DNA of 64,000 bases from Kribbella sp. CA-293567 (GTDB lineage: Bacteria; Actinomycetota; Actinomycetes; Propionibacteriales; Kribbellaceae), in NCBI RefSeq assembly GCF_027627575.1, contig NZ_CP114065.1, positions 1,116,001-1,180,000 of the forward strand, read 5' to 3'. A program made the position numbers and the translations under genes. Under the pieces are notes generated by a model. It was given only the letters and a program-made list of their open reading frames with translations. It did no database searches and was not told the DNA's origin. Positions 16,428 to 28,435 of the stretch are shown piece by piece; position 1 is the first letter of the stretch; each line of letters starts with the position of its first letter.

Positions 16428-17741
16428 ATGAGCCAGAGCGTGCCGACAGGGCAGCAGGCCGAGACCGCTGATGTGATCGTCGTCGGTGCCGGGCCCGCAG
16501 GCTCGGCCGCGGCGTACCACTTGGCCAACGCGGGTCTCGACGTACTACTCCTCGAGAAGACCGCGTTCCCGCGGGAGAAGGTGTGTGGCGACGGCCTCAC
16601 CCCGCGCGGGACCAAGCAGCTGATCAACATGGGCATCGACATCTCGCCCGAGGCCGGCTGGATCAAGAACTACGGTCTGCGGATCCAGGGGGCCGGGCAC
16701 CAGTTGCAGCTCGACTGGCCCGACCTGGCCAGCCACCCGAACTACGGGCTGACCCGCAACCGGATGGACTTCGACGACATGCTGGCCCGGCAGGCCGTCA
16801 AGGCCGGCGCCCAGCTGCGCGAGCGGACCAACGTGACCGCGCCGATCCTGGACGACAAGGGCTTCATCGTCGGTGTCACCGCCAAGCCGGTCGACGACAA
16901 CGGCCGCCGGTCGGGTCCCGACGTCGAGTTCCGGGCGCCACTGGTGATGGCGGCCGACGGCAACTCGTCGCGGCTGAGCGTCTCGATGGGCCTGCACAAG
17001 CGCGACGACCGGCCGATGGGCGTGGCCGTCCGCACCTACTTCACCAGCCCGCGCCACGACGACGACTACCTGGAGTCGTGGCTGGAGCTGTGGACCGACG
17101 ACCCGAAGAACCCGGGCCAGCGCAGCCTGCTGCCGGGGTACGGGTGGATCTTCGGGATGGGCGACGGCACCGTCAACGTCGGGCTCGGCATCCTGAACAC
17201 CTCCGACGCCTTCGGCAAGGTCGACTACCCCGACCTGCTGAAGCAGTGGCTGAAGAACACGCCGGAGGAGTGGCAGTTCCGTGACGAGTTCCAGACCATC
17301 CCGATCCGCGGGGCGGCGCTGCCGATGGGCTTCAACCGGCAGCCGCACTACACCCGTGGCCTGATGCTGCTGGGCGACGCGGGCGGGATGGTGAACCCGT
17401 TCAACGGCGAGGGCATCCCGTACGCGATGGAGTCCGGCGCCTTCGCCGCCGAGGTCGCTGCCCAGGCGCTGCGCCGGCAGCCGAACCAGCGCGAGCGCGC
17501 GCTGTCGGCGTACCCGAAGGCGCTGAAGCAGGAGTACGGCGGCTACTACACGCTCGGCCGGGTGTTCGTGAAGCTGATCGGAAACCCGGAGGTGATGCGG
17601 CTGTGCACGAAGTACGGTCTGCCGCGCACCACCTTGATGAAGTTCACCCTGAAACTGCTCGCCAACCTCACCGACCCGCGCGACGGCGACGTGATGGACA
17701 AGATCATCAACGGTCTCACCAAGGTGGCCCCGGCCGCCTGA
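16428..17741 (+). CDS. menJ: Geranylgeranyl reductase-family flavoprotein, probable menaquinone reductase MenJ
   Basis: 437-aa FAD-dependent oxidoreductase. The dinucleotide-binding motif V-V-G-A-G-P-A-G-S begins near residue 18. K-V-C-G-D-G-L-T-P-R-G and L-L-G-D-A-G-G-M-V-N-P-F-N-G-E-G-I-P-Y-A are signature motifs of geranylgeranyl reductases. Next to menG and nuo it most likely saturates an isoprene unit of the menaquinone side chain, as MenJ does in Mycobacterium. The GTG at 16398 extends the frame by 10 codons but shares its first base with the operator-like palindrome, so I prefer the ATG at 16428, preceded by a GGGATGAG-type ribosome site. Confidence 0.87.
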   Translation: MSQSVPTGQQAETADVIVVGAGPAGSAAAYHLANAGLDVLLLEKTAFPREKVCGDGLTPRGTKQLINMGIDISPEAGWIKNYGLRIQGAGHQLQLDWPDLASHPNYGLTRNRMDFDDMLARQAVKAGAQLRERTNVTAPILDDKGFIVGVTAKPVDDNGRRSGPDVEFRAPLVMAADGNSSRLSVSMGLHKRDDRPMGVAVRTYFTSPRHDDDYLESWLELWTDDPKNPGQRSLLPGYGWIFGMGDGTVNVGLGILNTSDAFGKVDYPDLLKQWLKNTPEEWQFRDEFQTIPIRGAALPMGFNRQPHYTRGLMLLGDAGGMVNPFNGEGIPYAMESGAFAAEVAAQALRRQPNQRERALSAYPKALKQEYGGYYTLGRVFVKLIGNPEVMRLCTKYGLPRTTLMKFTLKLLANLTDPRDGDVMDKIINGLTKVAPAA

Positions 17742-17863
17742 TCGGCGGGGCGCGTGACGTGAGACACAGCGGTACTGGTAACACAGTGCTGCACCGCAAC
17801 GACAGCTAGCCAGGCAACCGACCACGCAGTACCCGACGCAAAGTTTGGAGGGAGCAGCCAAAG

Positions 17864-18223
17864 ATGCACCCTTACGTACCGATTCTGATTCTCGGTGTAC
17901 TCGCGGCGATCTTCGTGGCGGGCACCTTGGTGACCAGCGCCGTCGTCGGCCCGAAGCGCTACAACCGGGCCAAGCTCGACTCGTACGAGTGCGGCATCGA
18001 ACCGACGCCGCAACCGGTCGGTGGCGGGCGTTTCCCGGTGAAGTACTACATCACCGCGATGCTCTTCATCATTTTCGACATCGAGATCATCTTCCTCTAC
18101 CCCTGGGCCGTCGCCTTCGACCAGATGGCACTGTTCGGGCTGATCGAGATGGTCATCTTCATCGTTACCGTCTTCGTCGCGTACGCCTACGTCTGGCGCC
18201 GCGGTGGACTGGAGTGGGACTGA
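17864..18223 (+). CDS. nuoA: NADH-quinone oxidoreductase subunit A
   Basis: 119-aa membrane subunit with three helices and the conserved loop [11 protein letters not shown] followed by [18 protein letters not shown], near the quinone cavity of complex I. A strong GGAGGGAG at 17847-17854 is spaced 9 nt from the ATG. It opens the fourteen-gene nuo operon; the 122-bp leader after menJ could hold an extra promoter. A second, shorter nuoA copy lies 41 kb downstream at 59026. Confidence 0.97.
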   Translation: MHPYVPILILGVLAAIFVAGTLVTSAVVGPKRYNRAKLDSYECGIEPTPQPVGGGRFPVKYYITAMLFIIFDIEIIFLYPWAVAFDQMALFGLIEMVIFIVTVFVAYAYVWRRGGLEWD

Positions 18224-18226
18224 CCT

Positions 18227-18781
18227 ATGGGTGTAGAGGAACAACTTCCGGCCGGCGTACTGCTGACCACCGTCGAGGGCCTGTCCGGCTACATGCGCAA
18301 GGCCTCGTTGTGGCCGGCAACCTTCGGGCTCGCCTGCTGCGCGATCGAGATGATGACCACCGGCGCACCGCGCTACGACGCGGCCCGGTTCGGCATGGAG
18401 GTCTTCCGGGCCTCGCCGCGCCAGGCCGACCTGATGATCGTGGCCGGCCGGGTGAGCCAGAAGATGGCTCCCGTGCTGCGCCAGATCTACGACCAGATGC
18501 CGAACCCGAAGTGGGTGCTGGCGATGGGTGTCTGCGCCTCGTCGGGCGGCATGTTCAACAACTACGCCATCGTGCAGGGCGTCGACCACGTCGTACCGGT
18601 CGACATGTACCTGCCCGGTTGCCCGCCGCGGCCCGAGATGCTGCTGGACGCCTTCCTCAAGCTGCACGAGGACATCCAGAACGGCAAGCTCGGCGCGAAC
18701 AAGAAGGCGCTGGAGGCCGAGCAGGAGACTGCCGCGCTGTCCGCTTCCCCCACCCTCGAGCTGAAGGGTCTGCTCCGGTGA
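18227..18781 (+). CDS. nuoB: NADH-quinone oxidoreductase subunit B
   Basis: 184-aa peripheral-arm subunit carrying Fe-S cluster N2, which passes electrons to menaquinone. Tandem cysteines C37 and C38 are in G-L-A-C-C-A-I-E. The other ligands are C103 (G-V-C-A-S-S-G-G) and C132 (L-P-G-C-P-P-R-P-E). It begins 3 bp after nuoA and overlaps nuoC by GTGA. Confidence 0.97.
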   Translation: MGVEEQLPAGVLLTTVEGLSGYMRKASLWPATFGLACCAIEMMTTGAPRYDAARFGMEVFRASPRQADLMIVAGRVSQKMAPVLRQIYDQMPNPKWVLAMGVCASSGGMFNNYAIVQGVDHVVPVDMYLPGCPPRPEMLLDAFLKLHEDIQNGKLGANKKALEAEQETAALSASPTLELKGLLR

Positions 18782-19485
18782 GCAACCACCAACCCGAGAA
18801 CCTGCCGGCGACCAACCCCGCCGGCGACGCGCAGACGCCGGCCGCGGAGGTCGTCGACCAGCGCGAGGGCATGTTCGGCGTCCGCGGTACCGGTGACACC
18901 TCCGGCTTCGGCGGCCTGCAGCGTCAGGTCGCGCTGCCGGGCGGATCGGCCAAGCCGTACGGCGGCTGGTTCGACGGCGTCACCGAGAAGCTGGAGAGCC
19001 TGGTCGGCGACGGCGCGCTGGAGAAGGTCGTCGTCGCGTACGGCGAGCTGACCCTGCACGTGGCGCGGGAGCGGCTGGTCGAGGTCGCCCAGCACCTGCG
19101 CGACGACGCGGACCTGCGGTTCGAGTTCTGCTCCGGCGTCTCCGGCGTGCACTACCCGAACGAGACCGGCCGCGAACTGCACGCCGTCTACCACCTGCTC
19201 TCGATCACGCACAACCGGCGGATCCGGCTCGAGGTGTCCTGCTCCGAGGCCGATCCGCACATCCCGTCGGTGGTCTCGGTCTACCCGGCCAACGACTGGC
19301 ACGAGCGGGAGACCTGGGACTTCTTCGGGATCGTCTTCGACGGTCACCCGGCGCTGACCCGGATCCAGATGCCCGACGACTGGCCGGGCCACCCGCAACG
19401 CAAGGACTACCCGCTCGGCGGCATCGACGTCGAGTACAAGGGCGCCGTCATCCCGCCGCCCGACACGCGGAGGTCGTACAACTAA
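18778..19485 (+). CDS. nuoC: NADH-quinone oxidoreductase subunit C
   Basis: 235-aa 30-kDa-type subunit of the hydrophilic arm. The conserved core is [19 protein letters not shown] and the C-terminal [11 protein letters not shown]. The first 60 or so residues are a variable, proline/glycine-rich actinobacterial extension. The GTG start at 18778 overlaps the nuoB stop; the open frame further upstream is a shadow of nuoA/nuoB. The stop TAA overlaps the nuoD ATG. Confidence 0.96.
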   Translation: MSNHQPENLPATNPAGDAQTPAAEVVDQREGMFGVRGTGDTSGFGGLQRQVALPGGSAKPYGGWFDGVTEKLESLVGDGALEKVVVAYGELTLHVARERLVEVAQHLRDDADLRFEFCSGVSGVHYPNETGRELHAVYHLLSITHNRRIRLEVSCSEADPHIPSVVSVYPANDWHERETWDFFGIVFDGHPALTRIQMPDDWPGHPQRKDYPLGGIDVEYKGAVIPPPDTRRSYN

Positions 19486-20822
19486 TGACCGCAACAGATC
19501 CCTACGCAACCACCCGGGACACCACCGAGGGCAAGGTCTTCACCGTCACCGGTCAGGACTGGGACTCGGTCGTGGCCGGCCTGGGCGAAGAGCCCGAAGA
19601 GCGCATCGTCGTCAACATGGGCCCGCAGCACCCGTCCACCCACGGCGTGCTCCGGCTCATCCTCGAGCTCGAGGGCGAGACGGTGACCGAGGCCCGCTGC
19701 GGCATCGGCTACCTGCACACGGGTATCGAGAAGAACATGGAGTTCCGCTCCTGGACGCAGGGCGTCACGTTCTGCACCCGGATGGACTACCTGTCGCCGT
19801 TCTACAACGAGACGGCGTACTGCCTGGCGGTCGAGCGGCTGCTCGGTATCGAGGACCAGGTGCCGGAGAAGGCGAACGTGATGCGGGTGCTGCTGATGGA
19901 GCTGAACCGCATCAGCAGCCACCTGGTCTGCATCGCCACCGGCGGTATGGAGATCGGCGCCCTGACCGTGATGACGATCGGCTTCCGGGAGCGGGAGATG
20001 ACGCTCGACCTGTTCGAGCTGATCACCGGCCTGCGGATGAACCACGCGTTCATCCGGCCCGGCGGCGTCGCCCAGGACCTGCCGGCCGGCGCGCTGGACA
20101 AGATCCGGGAGTACATCACCTGGATGAACAAGCACCTCCCCGAGTACGCCGAACTCTGCAACGCGAACCCGATCTTCAAGGCGCGCCTGCAGGGCAACGG
20201 CTACCTGGACCTGACCGGCTGCATGGCGCTCGGGATCTCCGGTCCGCCGCTGCGCGCGACCGGCTACGGCCTGGACCTGCGCAAGACCCAGCCGTACTGC
20301 GGCTACGAGACCTACGACTTCGACGTACCGACCTGGGACACCGCCGACTCGTACGGCCGGTTCCGGATCCGGCTGCAGGAGATGTGGGAGTCGCTGAAGA
20401 TCGTCGAGCAGTGCACGGACCGCCTGGCCAAGATGGAGGGCGAGCCGGTGATGGTGGCCGACAAGAAGGTCGGCTGGCCGAGCCAGCTGGCCGTCGGCAG
20501 CGACGGGATGGGCAACTCCCTCGACCACATCAAGCACATCATGGGCGAGTCGATGGAAGCACTGATCCATCACTTCAAGCTGGTCACCGAGGGCTTCCGG
20601 GTACCGGCCGGCCAGGCGTACGTGGCGATCGAGTCGCCGCGCGGCGAGCTGGGCTGCCACCTGGTCTCCGACGGCGGCACCAAGCCGTACCGGGCGCACT
20701 TCCGCGACCCGTCGTTCGCAAACCTGCAGGCGATGCCGATCCTGTGCGAGGGCTCACAGGTCGCCGACGTGATCGTCGCCGTCGCCAGCCTTGACCCGGT
20801 GATGGGTGGAGTGGACCGATAG
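19485..20822 (+). CDS. nuoD: NADH-quinone oxidoreductase subunit D
   Basis: 445-aa 49-kDa-type subunit that, with NuoB, forms the quinone-reduction site. H-P-S-T-H-G at residues 49-54 holds the quinone-facing histidine. [10 protein letters not shown] and the C-terminal E-S-P-R-G-E-L-G and D-P-V-M-G-G-V-D-R are intact. The last motif is the vestigial hydrogenase-like end. It begins one base before the nuoC stop ends. Confidence 0.97.
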   Translation: MTATDPYATTRDTTEGKVFTVTGQDWDSVVAGLGEEPEERIVVNMGPQHPSTHGVLRLILELEGETVTEARCGIGYLHTGIEKNMEFRSWTQGVTFCTRMDYLSPFYNETAYCLAVERLLGIEDQVPEKANVMRVLLMELNRISSHLVCIATGGMEIGALTVMTIGFREREMTLDLFELITGLRMNHAFIRPGGVAQDLPAGALDKIREYITWMNKHLPEYAELCNANPIFKARLQGNGYLDLTGCMALGISGPPLRATGYGLDLRKTQPYCGYETYDFDVPTWDTADSYGRFRIRLQEMWESLKIVEQCTDRLAKMEGEPVMVADKKVGWPSQLAVGSDGMGNSLDHIKHIMGESMEALIHHFKLVTEGFRVPAGQAYVAIESPRGELGCHLVSDGGTKPYRAHFRDPSFANLQAMPILCEGSQVADVIVAVASLDPVMGGVDR

Positions 20823-21635
20823 ATGGCTGACACAACCGTTCCCTACAGCACAGGCGACTCGCTGATCGGTGAGACCACGATCGCCGAGATGCGCGAACTG
20901 GCCGCCCGCTACCCGGTCGGCCGTTCGGCCCTGCTGCCGATGCTGCACCTGGTGCAGTCGGTCGAGGGCCGGATCACCCCCGAGGGCATCGAGGCCTGCG
21001 CCCACGTGCTCGGGCTGACCGGCGCCGAGGTGTCGGCGGTGGCGACCTTCTACACGATGTACAAGCGCCGCCCGGTCGGTGAGTACCACGTCGGGGTCTG
21101 CACCAACACGCTCTGCGCGATCATGGGTGGCGACCTGATCTTCGAGCGGCTCAAGGGTCACCTCGACGTCGGGAACGACGAGACCACCGAGGACGGCAAG
21201 ATCACCCTCGAGCACCTCGAGTGCAACGCCGCCTGCGACTACGCGCCGGTGATGATGGTGAACTGGGAGTTCTTCGACGACATGACGCCGGAGTCGGCCA
21301 CCCAGCTGGTGGACGACCTGCGCGACGGGACCGAGGTCAAGTCCCCGCGCGGCGCCACGATCTGCAGCTGGCGGGAGGCCGAGCGCGTACTGGCCGGCTT
21401 CCCCGACGGCCGCGCGGACGAGGGCCCGACCGGTGGCAAGGCCACGCTGGCCGGTCTCCGGCTGGCACGCGAGCGCAACTGGACGGCGCCCGCGGGTTCG
21501 CGGTCCAGCAGCAGCAACGGTGCCGCCGCCGAGCAGACCGTCTCGGCCGAGGCCGCTGCCGGACCGCGTCCGGAGGACCAGCCCGGCAAGGAATCCCAGA
21601 CGGTCCACACCGACGACAGCCGCAAGGAGGACTGA
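20823..21635 (+). CDS. nuoE: NADH-quinone oxidoreductase subunit E
   Basis: 270-aa 24-kDa-type subunit with a thioredoxin-like [2Fe-2S] cluster N1a. Ligands are C93 and C98 (V-C-T-N-T-L-C) and C134 and C138 (L-E-C-N-A-A-C-D). The C-terminal 70 residues or so are a serine/alanine/glutamate-rich, probably disordered tail not needed for the cluster fold and longer than in most homologues. It starts immediately after the nuoD stop. Confidence 0.96.
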   Translation: MADTTVPYSTGDSLIGETTIAEMRELAARYPVGRSALLPMLHLVQSVEGRITPEGIEACAHVLGLTGAEVSAVATFYTMYKRRPVGEYHVGVCTNTLCAIMGGDLIFERLKGHLDVGNDETTEDGKITLEHLECNAACDYAPVMMVNWEFFDDMTPESATQLVDDLRDGTEVKSPRGATICSWREAERVLAGFPDGRADEGPTGGKATLAGLRLARERNWTAPAGSRSSSSNGAAAEQTVSAEAAAGPRPEDQPGKESQTVHTDDSRKED

Positions 21636-21637
21636 CC

Positions 21638-22939
21638 GTGCTCACTCCCGTGCTGTCCGACAACTGGGACCAGATCCGCTCCTGGCAGCTGGCCTCGTAC
21701 CAGCGCTCCGGCGGGTACGACGCACTGCGCACCGCGCTGCGGATGCTCCCGGCCGACGTGGTCACCGCCGTCAAGGACTCCGGTCTGCGCGGCCGGGGTG
21801 GCGCGGGCTTCCCGACCGGGATGAAGTGGTCCTTCATCCCGCAGGACAACCCGAAGCCGAAGTACCTGGTGGTGAACGCCGACGAGTCCGAGCCGGGCAC
21901 CTGCAAGGACATCCCGCTGATGCTCGCCTCGCCGCACACGCTGGTCGAGGGCGTCATCATCGCCGCGTACGCGATCAACGCGAACACCGCGTTCATCTAC
22001 GTGCGCGGTGAGGTCCTGCACGTGGTCCGCCGGCTGCAGCAGGCCGTCGCCGAGGCGAAGGAAGCCGGCCTGATCGGCACCGACATCCTCGGTTCCGGCT
22101 ACGACATCGACGTCATCGTGCACGCCGGCGCCGGTGCCTACATCTGTGGTGAGGAGACCGCGCTGCTCGACTCGCTGGAAGGCCGTCGTGGGCAGCCCCG
22201 GCTGCGTCCTCCGTTCCCCGCGGTGGCCGGCCTGTACGGCTGCCCGACCGTGATCAACAACGTCGAGTCGATCGCGTCTGTTCCCTCGATCATCGCCAAC
22301 GGCGCCGACTGGTTCGGCTCGATGGGCACCGAGAAGTCCAAGGGCCCGACGATCTACTCGCTGTCCGGCCACGTCACCCGGCCGGGGCAGTACGAGGCGC
22401 CGATGGGGATCACGCTGCGGCAGCTGCTCGAGCTGGCCGGCGGGATCCGGGAGGGCCACGAGCTGAAGTTCTGGACCCCGGGTGGGTCCTCGACGCCGCT
22501 GCTGACCGCCGAGCACCTCGACGTACCGCTGGACTACGAGGGTGTCTCCGGGGCCGGCTCGCTGCTCGGTACCAAGGCACTGCAGATCTTCGACGAGACG
22601 GTCTGCCCGGTCCGCGCGACGCTGCGCTGGACCGAGTTCTACAAGCACGAGTCGTGCGGCAAGTGCACCCCGTGCCGGGAGGGCACCTGGTGGCTGGTCC
22701 AGATCCTCGAGCGGCTGGAGGCCGGTCAGGGTGACGAGGCCGACCTCGAGAAGCTGCTGGACCTGAGCGAGAACATCACCGGCCGGTCGTTCTGCGCGCT
22801 GGCCGACGGCGCCACGGCGCCGATCACCAGCTCGATCCAGCACTTCAAGGACGACTACCTGGCGCACTTCTCGCACGGTGGCTGCCCGTTCGACCCGATG
22901 GCGTCCACCGTCTTCGCGACCGCTGGAGCAAGCGCATGA
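21638..22939 (+). CDS. nuoF: NADH-quinone oxidoreductase subunit F
   Basis: 433-aa NADH-oxidizing subunit. The NADH/FMN loop [10 protein letters not shown] is at residues 52-61. N-A-D-E-S-E-P-G-T contributes to FMN binding. [4Fe-4S] N3 ligands are C340, C343, C346 and C386. The GTG at 21638 follows AAGGAGG, which overlaps the end of nuoE. The longer open frame upstream is a shadow of nuoE. Confidence 0.96.
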   Translation: MLTPVLSDNWDQIRSWQLASYQRSGGYDALRTALRMLPADVVTAVKDSGLRGRGGAGFPTGMKWSFIPQDNPKPKYLVVNADESEPGTCKDIPLMLASPHTLVEGVIIAAYAINANTAFIYVRGEVLHVVRRLQQAVAEAKEAGLIGTDILGSGYDIDVIVHAGAGAYICGEETALLDSLEGRRGQPRLRPPFPAVAGLYGCPTVINNVESIASVPSIIANGADWFGSMGTEKSKGPTIYSLSGHVTRPGQYEAPMGITLRQLLELAGGIREGHELKFWTPGGSSTPLLTAEHLDVPLDYEGVSGAGSLLGTKALQIFDETVCPVRATLRWTEFYKHESCGKCTPCREGTWWLVQILERLEAGQGDEADLEKLLDLSENITGRSFCALADGATAPITSSIQHFKDDYLAHFSHGGCPFDPMASTVFATAGASA

Positions 22940-25362
22940 CAGTCCAAGCCAACCCGCCGGCCGGCCAGGTCGAGAAGGTCGACCTGGTCACGGTCACCAT
23001 CGACGACGTCGAGGTGAAGGTTCCCAAGAACACCCTGGCGATCCGGGCCGCCGAGCAGATCGGCGTCCAGATCCCGCGGTTCTGCGACCACCCGCTGCTC
23101 GACCCCGTCGCCGCCTGCCGTCAGTGCCTCGTCGAGGTCGTTGACGCAGGCAACGGCCGGGGAATGCCGAAGCCGCAGACCTCCTGCTCGCTGACCGTTG
23201 CCGACGGCATGGTGATCCGGACCCAGCTCTCCTCGCCGGTGGCCGACAAGGCCCAGCAGGGACAGATGGAGTTCCTGCTGATCAACCACCCGCTGGACTG
23301 CCCGGTCTGCGACAAGGGTGGCGAGTGCCCGCTGCAGAACCAGGCGATGACGAACGGCCGGGGCGAGAGCCGCTTCGACGGTGTGAAGCGCACCTACCCC
23401 AAGCCGATCAACATCTCCGCCCAGGTGCTGCTGGACCGCGAGCGCTGCGTGCTCTGCGCCCGCTGCACCCGGTTCTCCCAGCAGATCGCCGGTGACCCGT
23501 TCATCGAGCTGCTCGAGCGGGGCGCGCTGCAGCAGGTCGGCATCTACGAGAAGGAGCCGTACGAGAGCTACTTCTCCGGCAACGCGATCCAGATCTGCCC
23601 GGTCGGCGCGCTGACCAGCGCGGCGTACCGGTTCCGGTCCCGGCCGTTCGACCTCGTCTCGGTGCCCTCGGTGGCCGAGCACGACGCGTCCGGCTCGGCG
23701 ATCCGGGTCGACTACCGGCGCGGCAAGGTGATGCGCCGGCTGGCCGGCGACGACGCCGAGGTGAACGAGGAGTGGATCTCCGACCGGGACCGGTTCGCGT
23801 TCAACTACGCGAACACCGGTGACAGGCTGACCCACCCGCTGATCCGCGAGGACGGCGAGCTGCGGGGCGCGTCCTGGCCCGAGGCGCTGGACTTCGCGGC
23901 GAAGAAGCTCGCCGCCGCGCGCGGCAACGCCGCGGTACTGACCGGTGGCCGGCTGACGCTCGAGGACGCCTACGCGTACTCGAAGTTCGCCCGGGTCGCC
24001 CTCGGGACCAACGACATCGACTTCCGGGCCCGGCCGCACTCGCCGGAGGAGGCCGACTTCCTGGCCGCCGCCGTCGCCGGCACCGGACTCGGCACGACGT
24101 TCGCCGACCTGGAGAACGCCGCGTCGGTCCTGCTGGTCGGCTTCGAGCCCGAGGAGGAGTCGCCGGCGGTCTTCCTGCGGCTGCGCAAGGGCGTCCGCAA
24201 GATCGGTACCAAGGTGTTCACCGTCGCGCCGTTCGGGTCGCGCGGGGTGGAGAAGCTGTCGGGCGTCGTCGTCCACAGCAGCCCGGGCACCGAGGCCGCC
24301 GTACTGGGTGACCTGCGGGGCACCGGTGAGGCCGGCGCCGCGGCGCTCGACGCGCTGGGCGCCAACTCGATCATCATCGTGGGCGAGCGCCTCGCGACCG
24401 TGCAGGGCGCGTACTCCGCCGCTCTGCGGCTCGCGCTGGACACGGGCGCACAGCTGGTCTGGATCCCGCGTCGCGCGGGTGACCGCGGTGCGCTCGAGGC
24501 CGGTTGCCTGCCGGGTCTGCTGCCGGGCGGTCGCCTGGTCTCGGACGCGGCGGCGCGAGTCGACCTGCAGGCCGCCTGGGGTGTCGACAACCTGCCCGGC
24601 ACGACCGGCAAGGACGCGAGCGAGATCCTCGCCGCGGCCGGTTCGCTGCAGGCACTGGTCGTCGCGGGCGTCGAGATCGACGACCTGCCGGATCCGGCGG
24701 CGGCCCTGGCCGCGCTGGCGGCCGCGCCGTTCGTGGTCAGCTTCGAGGTCCGCAACTCGCAGGTGACCGAGCACGCCGACGTCGTCTTCCCGGTGGTACC
24801 GCCGGCGGAGAAGGACGGCACCTTCGTGAACTGGGAGGGTCGCGAGCGGCCGTTCCCGGTCGTCCTCAAGGTGCCGGCCGCGATGCCGGACGTCCGGGCG
24901 CTGGCCGCACTGGCCCAGCAGATGGACACCCCGCTCGGTTTCGCCACTCCGGCCGGCGCCAAGCGTGAGTTCGACGAACTCGGCCGCTGGGACGGCGACC
25001 GGGCGGCCGAACCGACGTACCAGCCCGGTCCGGCGCTCGGTGCGTTCGACTCGACCCGGCTGGCCACCTGGCGGATGCTGATCGACGACAGCCGTGGCAA
25101 CGACGGCGAGCCGCACCTGGTCGCGACCGCCCGCCGTCCGGTGGCGCGGGTCTCGCAGACCACGGCGCACCGGGCCGGTGTCAGCGACGGCGACGAACTG
25201 GTGGTCAGCACCGACGCCGGGTCGATCCGGCTGCCGGTCGTCGTCACCGCGATGATCGACAACGTCGTCTGGCTGCCGACCAACTCGGCCGACTCCCACG
25301 TCAGGCGCTCACTGCACGCAGACCACGGGTCGATCGTGACCATCGCCGGAGGGAACGCATGA
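22936..25362 (+). CDS. nuoG: NADH-quinone oxidoreductase subunit G
   Basis: 808-aa electron-wire subunit. The [2Fe-2S] N1b ligands are C50, C61, C64 and C84. The N5 cluster has the histidine ligand H118 plus C122, C125 and C131. The N4 cluster begins C171, C174 and C177. The remainder is the molybdopterin-oxidoreductase-like domain, which has lost cofactor function in complex I. The extra N7-type CxxCxxxC motif seen in some bacterial NuoG is not obvious. It overlaps nuoF and nuoH by 4 bp each. Confidence 0.96.
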   Translation: MTVQANPPAGQVEKVDLVTVTIDDVEVKVPKNTLAIRAAEQIGVQIPRFCDHPLLDPVAACRQCLVEVVDAGNGRGMPKPQTSCSLTVADGMVIRTQLSSPVADKAQQGQMEFLLINHPLDCPVCDKGGECPLQNQAMTNGRGESRFDGVKRTYPKPINISAQVLLDRERCVLCARCTRFSQQIAGDPFIELLERGALQQVGIYEKEPYESYFSGNAIQICPVGALTSAAYRFRSRPFDLVSVPSVAEHDASGSAIRVDYRRGKVMRRLAGDDAEVNEEWISDRDRFAFNYANTGDRLTHPLIREDGELRGASWPEALDFAAKKLAAARGNAAVLTGGRLTLEDAYAYSKFARVALGTNDIDFRARPHSPEEADFLAAAVAGTGLGTTFADLENAASVLLVGFEPEEESPAVFLRLRKGVRKIGTKVFTVAPFGSRGVEKLSGVVVHSSPGTEAAVLGDLRGTGEAGAAALDALGANSIIIVGERLATVQGAYSAALRLALDTGAQLVWIPRRAGDRGALEAGCLPGLLPGGRLVSDAAARVDLQAAWGVDNLPGTTGKDASEILAAAGSLQALVVAGVEIDDLPDPAAALAALAAAPFVVSFEVRNSQVTEHADVVFPVVPPAEKDGTFVNWEGRERPFPVVLKVPAAMPDVRALAALAQQMDTPLGFATPAGAKREFDELGRWDGDRAAEPTYQPGPALGAFDSTRLATWRMLIDDSRGNDGEPHLVATARRPVARVSQTTAHRAGVSDGDELVVSTDAGSIRLPVVVTAMIDNVVWLPTNSADSHVRRSLHADHGSIVTIAGGNA

Positions 25363-26693
25363 TCCCCATCGCCCTGCCCCTGGCCGCCCCGCCGGACGCC
25401 GGTGTCGGCAACGACCCCTGGTGGGTCATCGGCCTCAAGGTGCTGCTGGTCTTCGTCTTCCTGGTCGTGCTGACCCTGTTCAACATCTGGTGGGAACGCC
25501 GGGTGGTGGCCCGGATGCAGCACCGGATCGGCCCGAACGTGCACGGCCCGTTCGGTCTGCTCCAGTCGCTGGCCGACGGTATGAAGCTGATGTTCAAAGA
25601 GGATCTGATCCCGAAGGGCGTGGACAGGTTCGTCTACGTCGCGGCGCCGGTGATCGTCTGCATCCCCGCCTTCCTGACCTTCGCGGTGATCCCGTTCGGG
25701 CCGACGGTGAAGATCCCGTTCACCGACACCTACACCCGGCTGCAGCTCACCGACCTGCCGGTCTCGGTGCTCTACGTGATGGCGATCGCCTCGATCGGCA
25801 TCTACGGCATCGTGCTCGGCGGCTGGTCGTCCAACTCGACCTACTCGCTGCTCGGCGGTCTGCGCTCCAGCGCCCAGATGATCTCCTACGAGGTCGCGAT
25901 GGGTCTGGCGCTGGTGACGGTCTTCCTGTTCGCCGGCTCGATGTCCACCTCGGAGATCGTCGCCGCGCAGAGCTCGCAGCAGTCGCTGAACCTGTTCGGC
26001 GCCGAGATCCCGATCCCCGGCTGGTACGCCGTCCTGCTCTTCCCGTCCTTCGTGATCTACGTGATCTCGATGGTCGGCGAGACCAACCGGGCGCCGTTCG
26101 ACCTGCCGGAGGCCGAGGGCGAGCTGGTGGCCGGCTTCCTGACCGAGTACTCGTCGATGAAGTACGCGATGTTCTTCCTGGCCGAGTACATCAACATGGC
26201 GACCGTGTCCGCGCTGGCCACCACCCTGTTCCTGGGCGGCTGGCGGGCCCCGTGGCCGATCTCGATCTGGGACGGCGCCAACACCGGCTACTGGCCGGTG
26301 CTGTGGTTCGTCGGCAAGATGATGTGCTTCATCTTCTTCTACATCTGGCTGCGCGGAACCCTGCCGCGACTGCGCTACGACCAGTTCATGAAGCTGGGCT
26401 GGAAGATCCTGATCCCGGTCTCGCTGGGCTGGATCCTGCTGGTCGCCACCGTCCGCGCGGTCGGCCGCGAGGTCGAGGTGCAGCGCAACTACCTGCTGAT
26501 CGCCGCAGGCGTCGTCGCGTTGATCGCGGTGATCTCGATGTTCCTGCCGCAGAAGAAGACCGAGGAGCAGGAGCCGGTGAGCGAGGAAGAGTTCGACGCC
26601 TTCGCCGGCGGCTTCCCGGTACCCCCACCACTCGCCGACTCCGCGACCCGGAGCGAGACGGACATTCGTAGCAAGGAAGGCAGTCGTGGCTAG
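25359..26693 (+). CDS. nuoH: NADH-quinone oxidoreductase subunit H
   Basis: 444-aa membrane subunit that links the quinone pocket to the proton channels. About eight helices are present, with the characteristic loops [17 protein letters not shown] and [20 protein letters not shown] charged C-terminal tail of about 50 residues follows the last helix, longer than in proteobacterial NuoH. It overlaps nuoI by 8 bp. Confidence 0.97.
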   Translation: MIPIALPLAAPPDAGVGNDPWWVIGLKVLLVFVFLVVLTLFNIWWERRVVARMQHRIGPNVHGPFGLLQSLADGMKLMFKEDLIPKGVDRFVYVAAPVIVCIPAFLTFAVIPFGPTVKIPFTDTYTRLQLTDLPVSVLYVMAIASIGIYGIVLGGWSSNSTYSLLGGLRSSAQMISYEVAMGLALVTVFLFAGSMSTSEIVAAQSSQQSLNLFGAEIPIPGWYAVLLFPSFVIYVISMVGETNRAPFDLPEAEGELVAGFLTEYSSMKYAMFFLAEYINMATVSALATTLFLGGWRAPWPISIWDGANTGYWPVLWFVGKMMCFIFFYIWLRGTLPRLRYDQFMKLGWKILIPVSLGWILLVATVRAVGREVEVQRNYLLIAAGVVALIAVISMFLPQKKTEEQEPVSEEEFDAFAGGFPVPPPLADSATRSETDIRSKEGSRG

Positions 26694-27282
26694 TGTCAAA
26701 GAGTCCCTCTGGGACCCGGTAGCCGGGTTCGGGGTCACCTTCCGGACGATGTTCCGCAAGGTGTTCACCGAGCAGTACCCGTTCGACAAGAAGCCGACCG
26801 CGCCGCGGTTCCACGGCAGGCACCAGCTGAACCGCTGGCCCGACGGCCTGGAGAAGTGCATCGGCTGTGAGCTGTGCGCCTGGGCCTGCCCGGCGGACGC
26901 GATCTACGTCGAAGGTGCCGACAACACCGACGACTCGGCCGACGGCTCCGCCCGGTTCTCGCCCGGTGAGCGCTACGGCCGCGTCTACCAGATCAACTAC
27001 CTGCGCTGCATCCTCTGCGGACTCTGCATCGAGGCGTGCCCGACCCGGGCGCTGACGATGACCAACGAGTACGAGCTGGCCGACCGCAGCCGCGAGTCCC
27101 TCATCTACGAGAAGAAGGACCTGCTCGCACCGTTGCTGCCGGGGATGGAGGAGCCGCCGCACGAGATGCAGCTCGGCAAGTCCCAGACCGACTACTACCT
27201 GGGCCTGACCGGAGCCGCCGTCGTACCGGAGAGCGCCTCGATCCACCCGGAGAGCTCGCTCAAGGGCGGTGCCGACCAGTGA
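26686..27282 (+). CDS. nuoI: NADH-quinone oxidoreductase subunit I
   Basis: 198-aa 8Fe ferredoxin-type subunit carrying clusters N6a and N6b. The first motif uses C58, C61, C64 and C68, the second C108, C111, C114 and C118, each followed by proline. The tail after residue 150 or so is variable. The GTG start of the next gene overlaps its stop. Confidence 0.97.
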   Translation: MASVKESLWDPVAGFGVTFRTMFRKVFTEQYPFDKKPTAPRFHGRHQLNRWPDGLEKCIGCELCAWACPADAIYVEGADNTDDSADGSARFSPGERYGRVYQINYLRCILCGLCIEACPTRALTMTNEYELADRSRESLIYEKKDLLAPLLPGMEEPPHEMQLGKSQTDYYLGLTGAAVVPESASIHPESSLKGGADQ

Positions 27283-28127
27283 TCACTCTCGTCACCGGCG
27301 GCCAGGTCGCGTTCTGGATGCTGGCCCCGATCATGGTGCTGGCCGCGATCGCGATGATCCTGGTCCGCAAGGCGGTGCACTCCGCGCTGTTGCTGGCCAC
27401 CGTGATGATCTGCCTGGCGATCCAGTACGCCGCGCAGGACGCGCCGTTCCTGTTCGCCGTCCAGATCATCGTCTACACCGGTGCGATCCTGATGCTGTTC
27501 CTGTTCGTCCTGATGCTGGTCGGCGTCGACGCGTCCGACTCGCTGGTCGAGACGATCCGGGGTCAGCGCCTGTGGGCCGGGGTCGCCTTCCTCGGCATCG
27601 GCGTGCTGCTCGTCTTCGCCACCGGCAGCGCCGTGTACGGCGACCCGGTGGGTCTCGGCGCGGCGCAGCCCGACGGGAACCCGAAGGGCATCGCGCAGCT
27701 GCTGTTCGGCAAGTACGTGTTCGTCTTCGAGGTCACCTCGGCGCTGCTGATCACCGCGGCGATGGGCGCGATGATGCTGGCCCACCGCGAGCGGCTGACC
27801 AAGAAGCTGACCCAGCGCGACCACGCCGAGGAGCGGATCCGCAAGTACGCCGAGGCCGGCGTCCACCCTGGTCCGCTGCCGACGCCGGGTGTGCTGGCGC
27901 GGCACAACGCCGTCGACACCCCGGCGCTGCTGCCGGACGGGTCGATCGCACCGACCTCGGTTTCGCGGGTGCTGCAGGCACGTGGCACGGTGTTCCCCGA
28001 AGCCGAGGAGCGCGCGGACGTCGACCTGGTCCGTGAGATCAACGACGGCGATCCGGGCGACCAGGTCCCGCCGGAGCCCACCGGCACGGATCTGACCGGA
28101 TTCCGCGAAGGAGACGAGAAGAAGTGA
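27279..28127 (+). CDS. nuoJ: NADH-quinone oxidoreductase subunit J
   Basis: 282-aa membrane subunit with five helices in the first 170 residues or so, including [18 protein letters not shown], the pi-bulge helix next to the E-channel. A hydrophilic C-terminal tail of about 110 residues is much longer than in E. coli NuoJ and typical of actinobacteria. The GTG at 27279 (GTGA overlap with nuoI) is the start; the longer open frame is a shadow of nuoI. Confidence 0.96.
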   Translation: MITLVTGGQVAFWMLAPIMVLAAIAMILVRKAVHSALLLATVMICLAIQYAAQDAPFLFAVQIIVYTGAILMLFLFVLMLVGVDASDSLVETIRGQRLWAGVAFLGIGVLLVFATGSAVYGDPVGLGAAQPDGNPKGIAQLLFGKYVFVFEVTSALLITAAMGAMMLAHRERLTKKLTQRDHAEERIRKYAEAGVHPGPLPTPGVLARHNAVDTPALLPDGSIAPTSVSRVLQARGTVFPEAEERADVDLVREINDGDPGDQVPPEPTGTDLTGFREGDEKK

Positions 28128-28423
28128 GTACCGAGCCTTACATCGTCTTGTCGGCGATGCTGTTCAGCATCGGCGCGCTCGGCGTACTCGTCCGGCGGAA
28201 CGCGATCGTCGTCTTCATGTGTGTGGAGCTGATGCTGAACGCGACCAACCTCGCGTTCGTCAGCTTCGCCCGCCAGCACGGCAACCTCGACGGCCAGATC
28301 GCCGCCTTCTTCGTGATGGTGGTGGCCGCGGCCGAGGTCGTGATCGGCCTGGCGATCATCATGGCCATCTTCCGCACCCGTCGCTCGGCCTCGGTCGACG
28401 ACGCCAACCTGCTCAAGTACTGA
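28124..28423 (+). CDS. nuoK: NADH-quinone oxidoreductase subunit K
   Basis: 99-aa three-helix subunit with the conserved membrane glutamates in [14 protein letters not shown] and [10 protein letters not shown]. These residues carry protons between the quinone module and the antiporter-like subunits. GTG start, 4-bp overlap with nuoJ. Confidence 0.97.
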   Translation: MSTEPYIVLSAMLFSIGALGVLVRRNAIVVFMCVELMLNATNLAFVSFARQHGNLDGQIAAFFVMVVAAAEVVIGLAIIMAIFRTRRSASVDDANLLKY

Positions 28424-28435
28424 GGTCTGAAACCG

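Noticed and set aside
21239..22876. 545-aa minus-strand ORF opposite nuoE-nuoF, and similar long antisense ORFs throughout
   Set aside because: High-GC codon bias opens long antisense frames; these have low-complexity Arg/Gly/Asp-rich products and lie over well-conserved genes.
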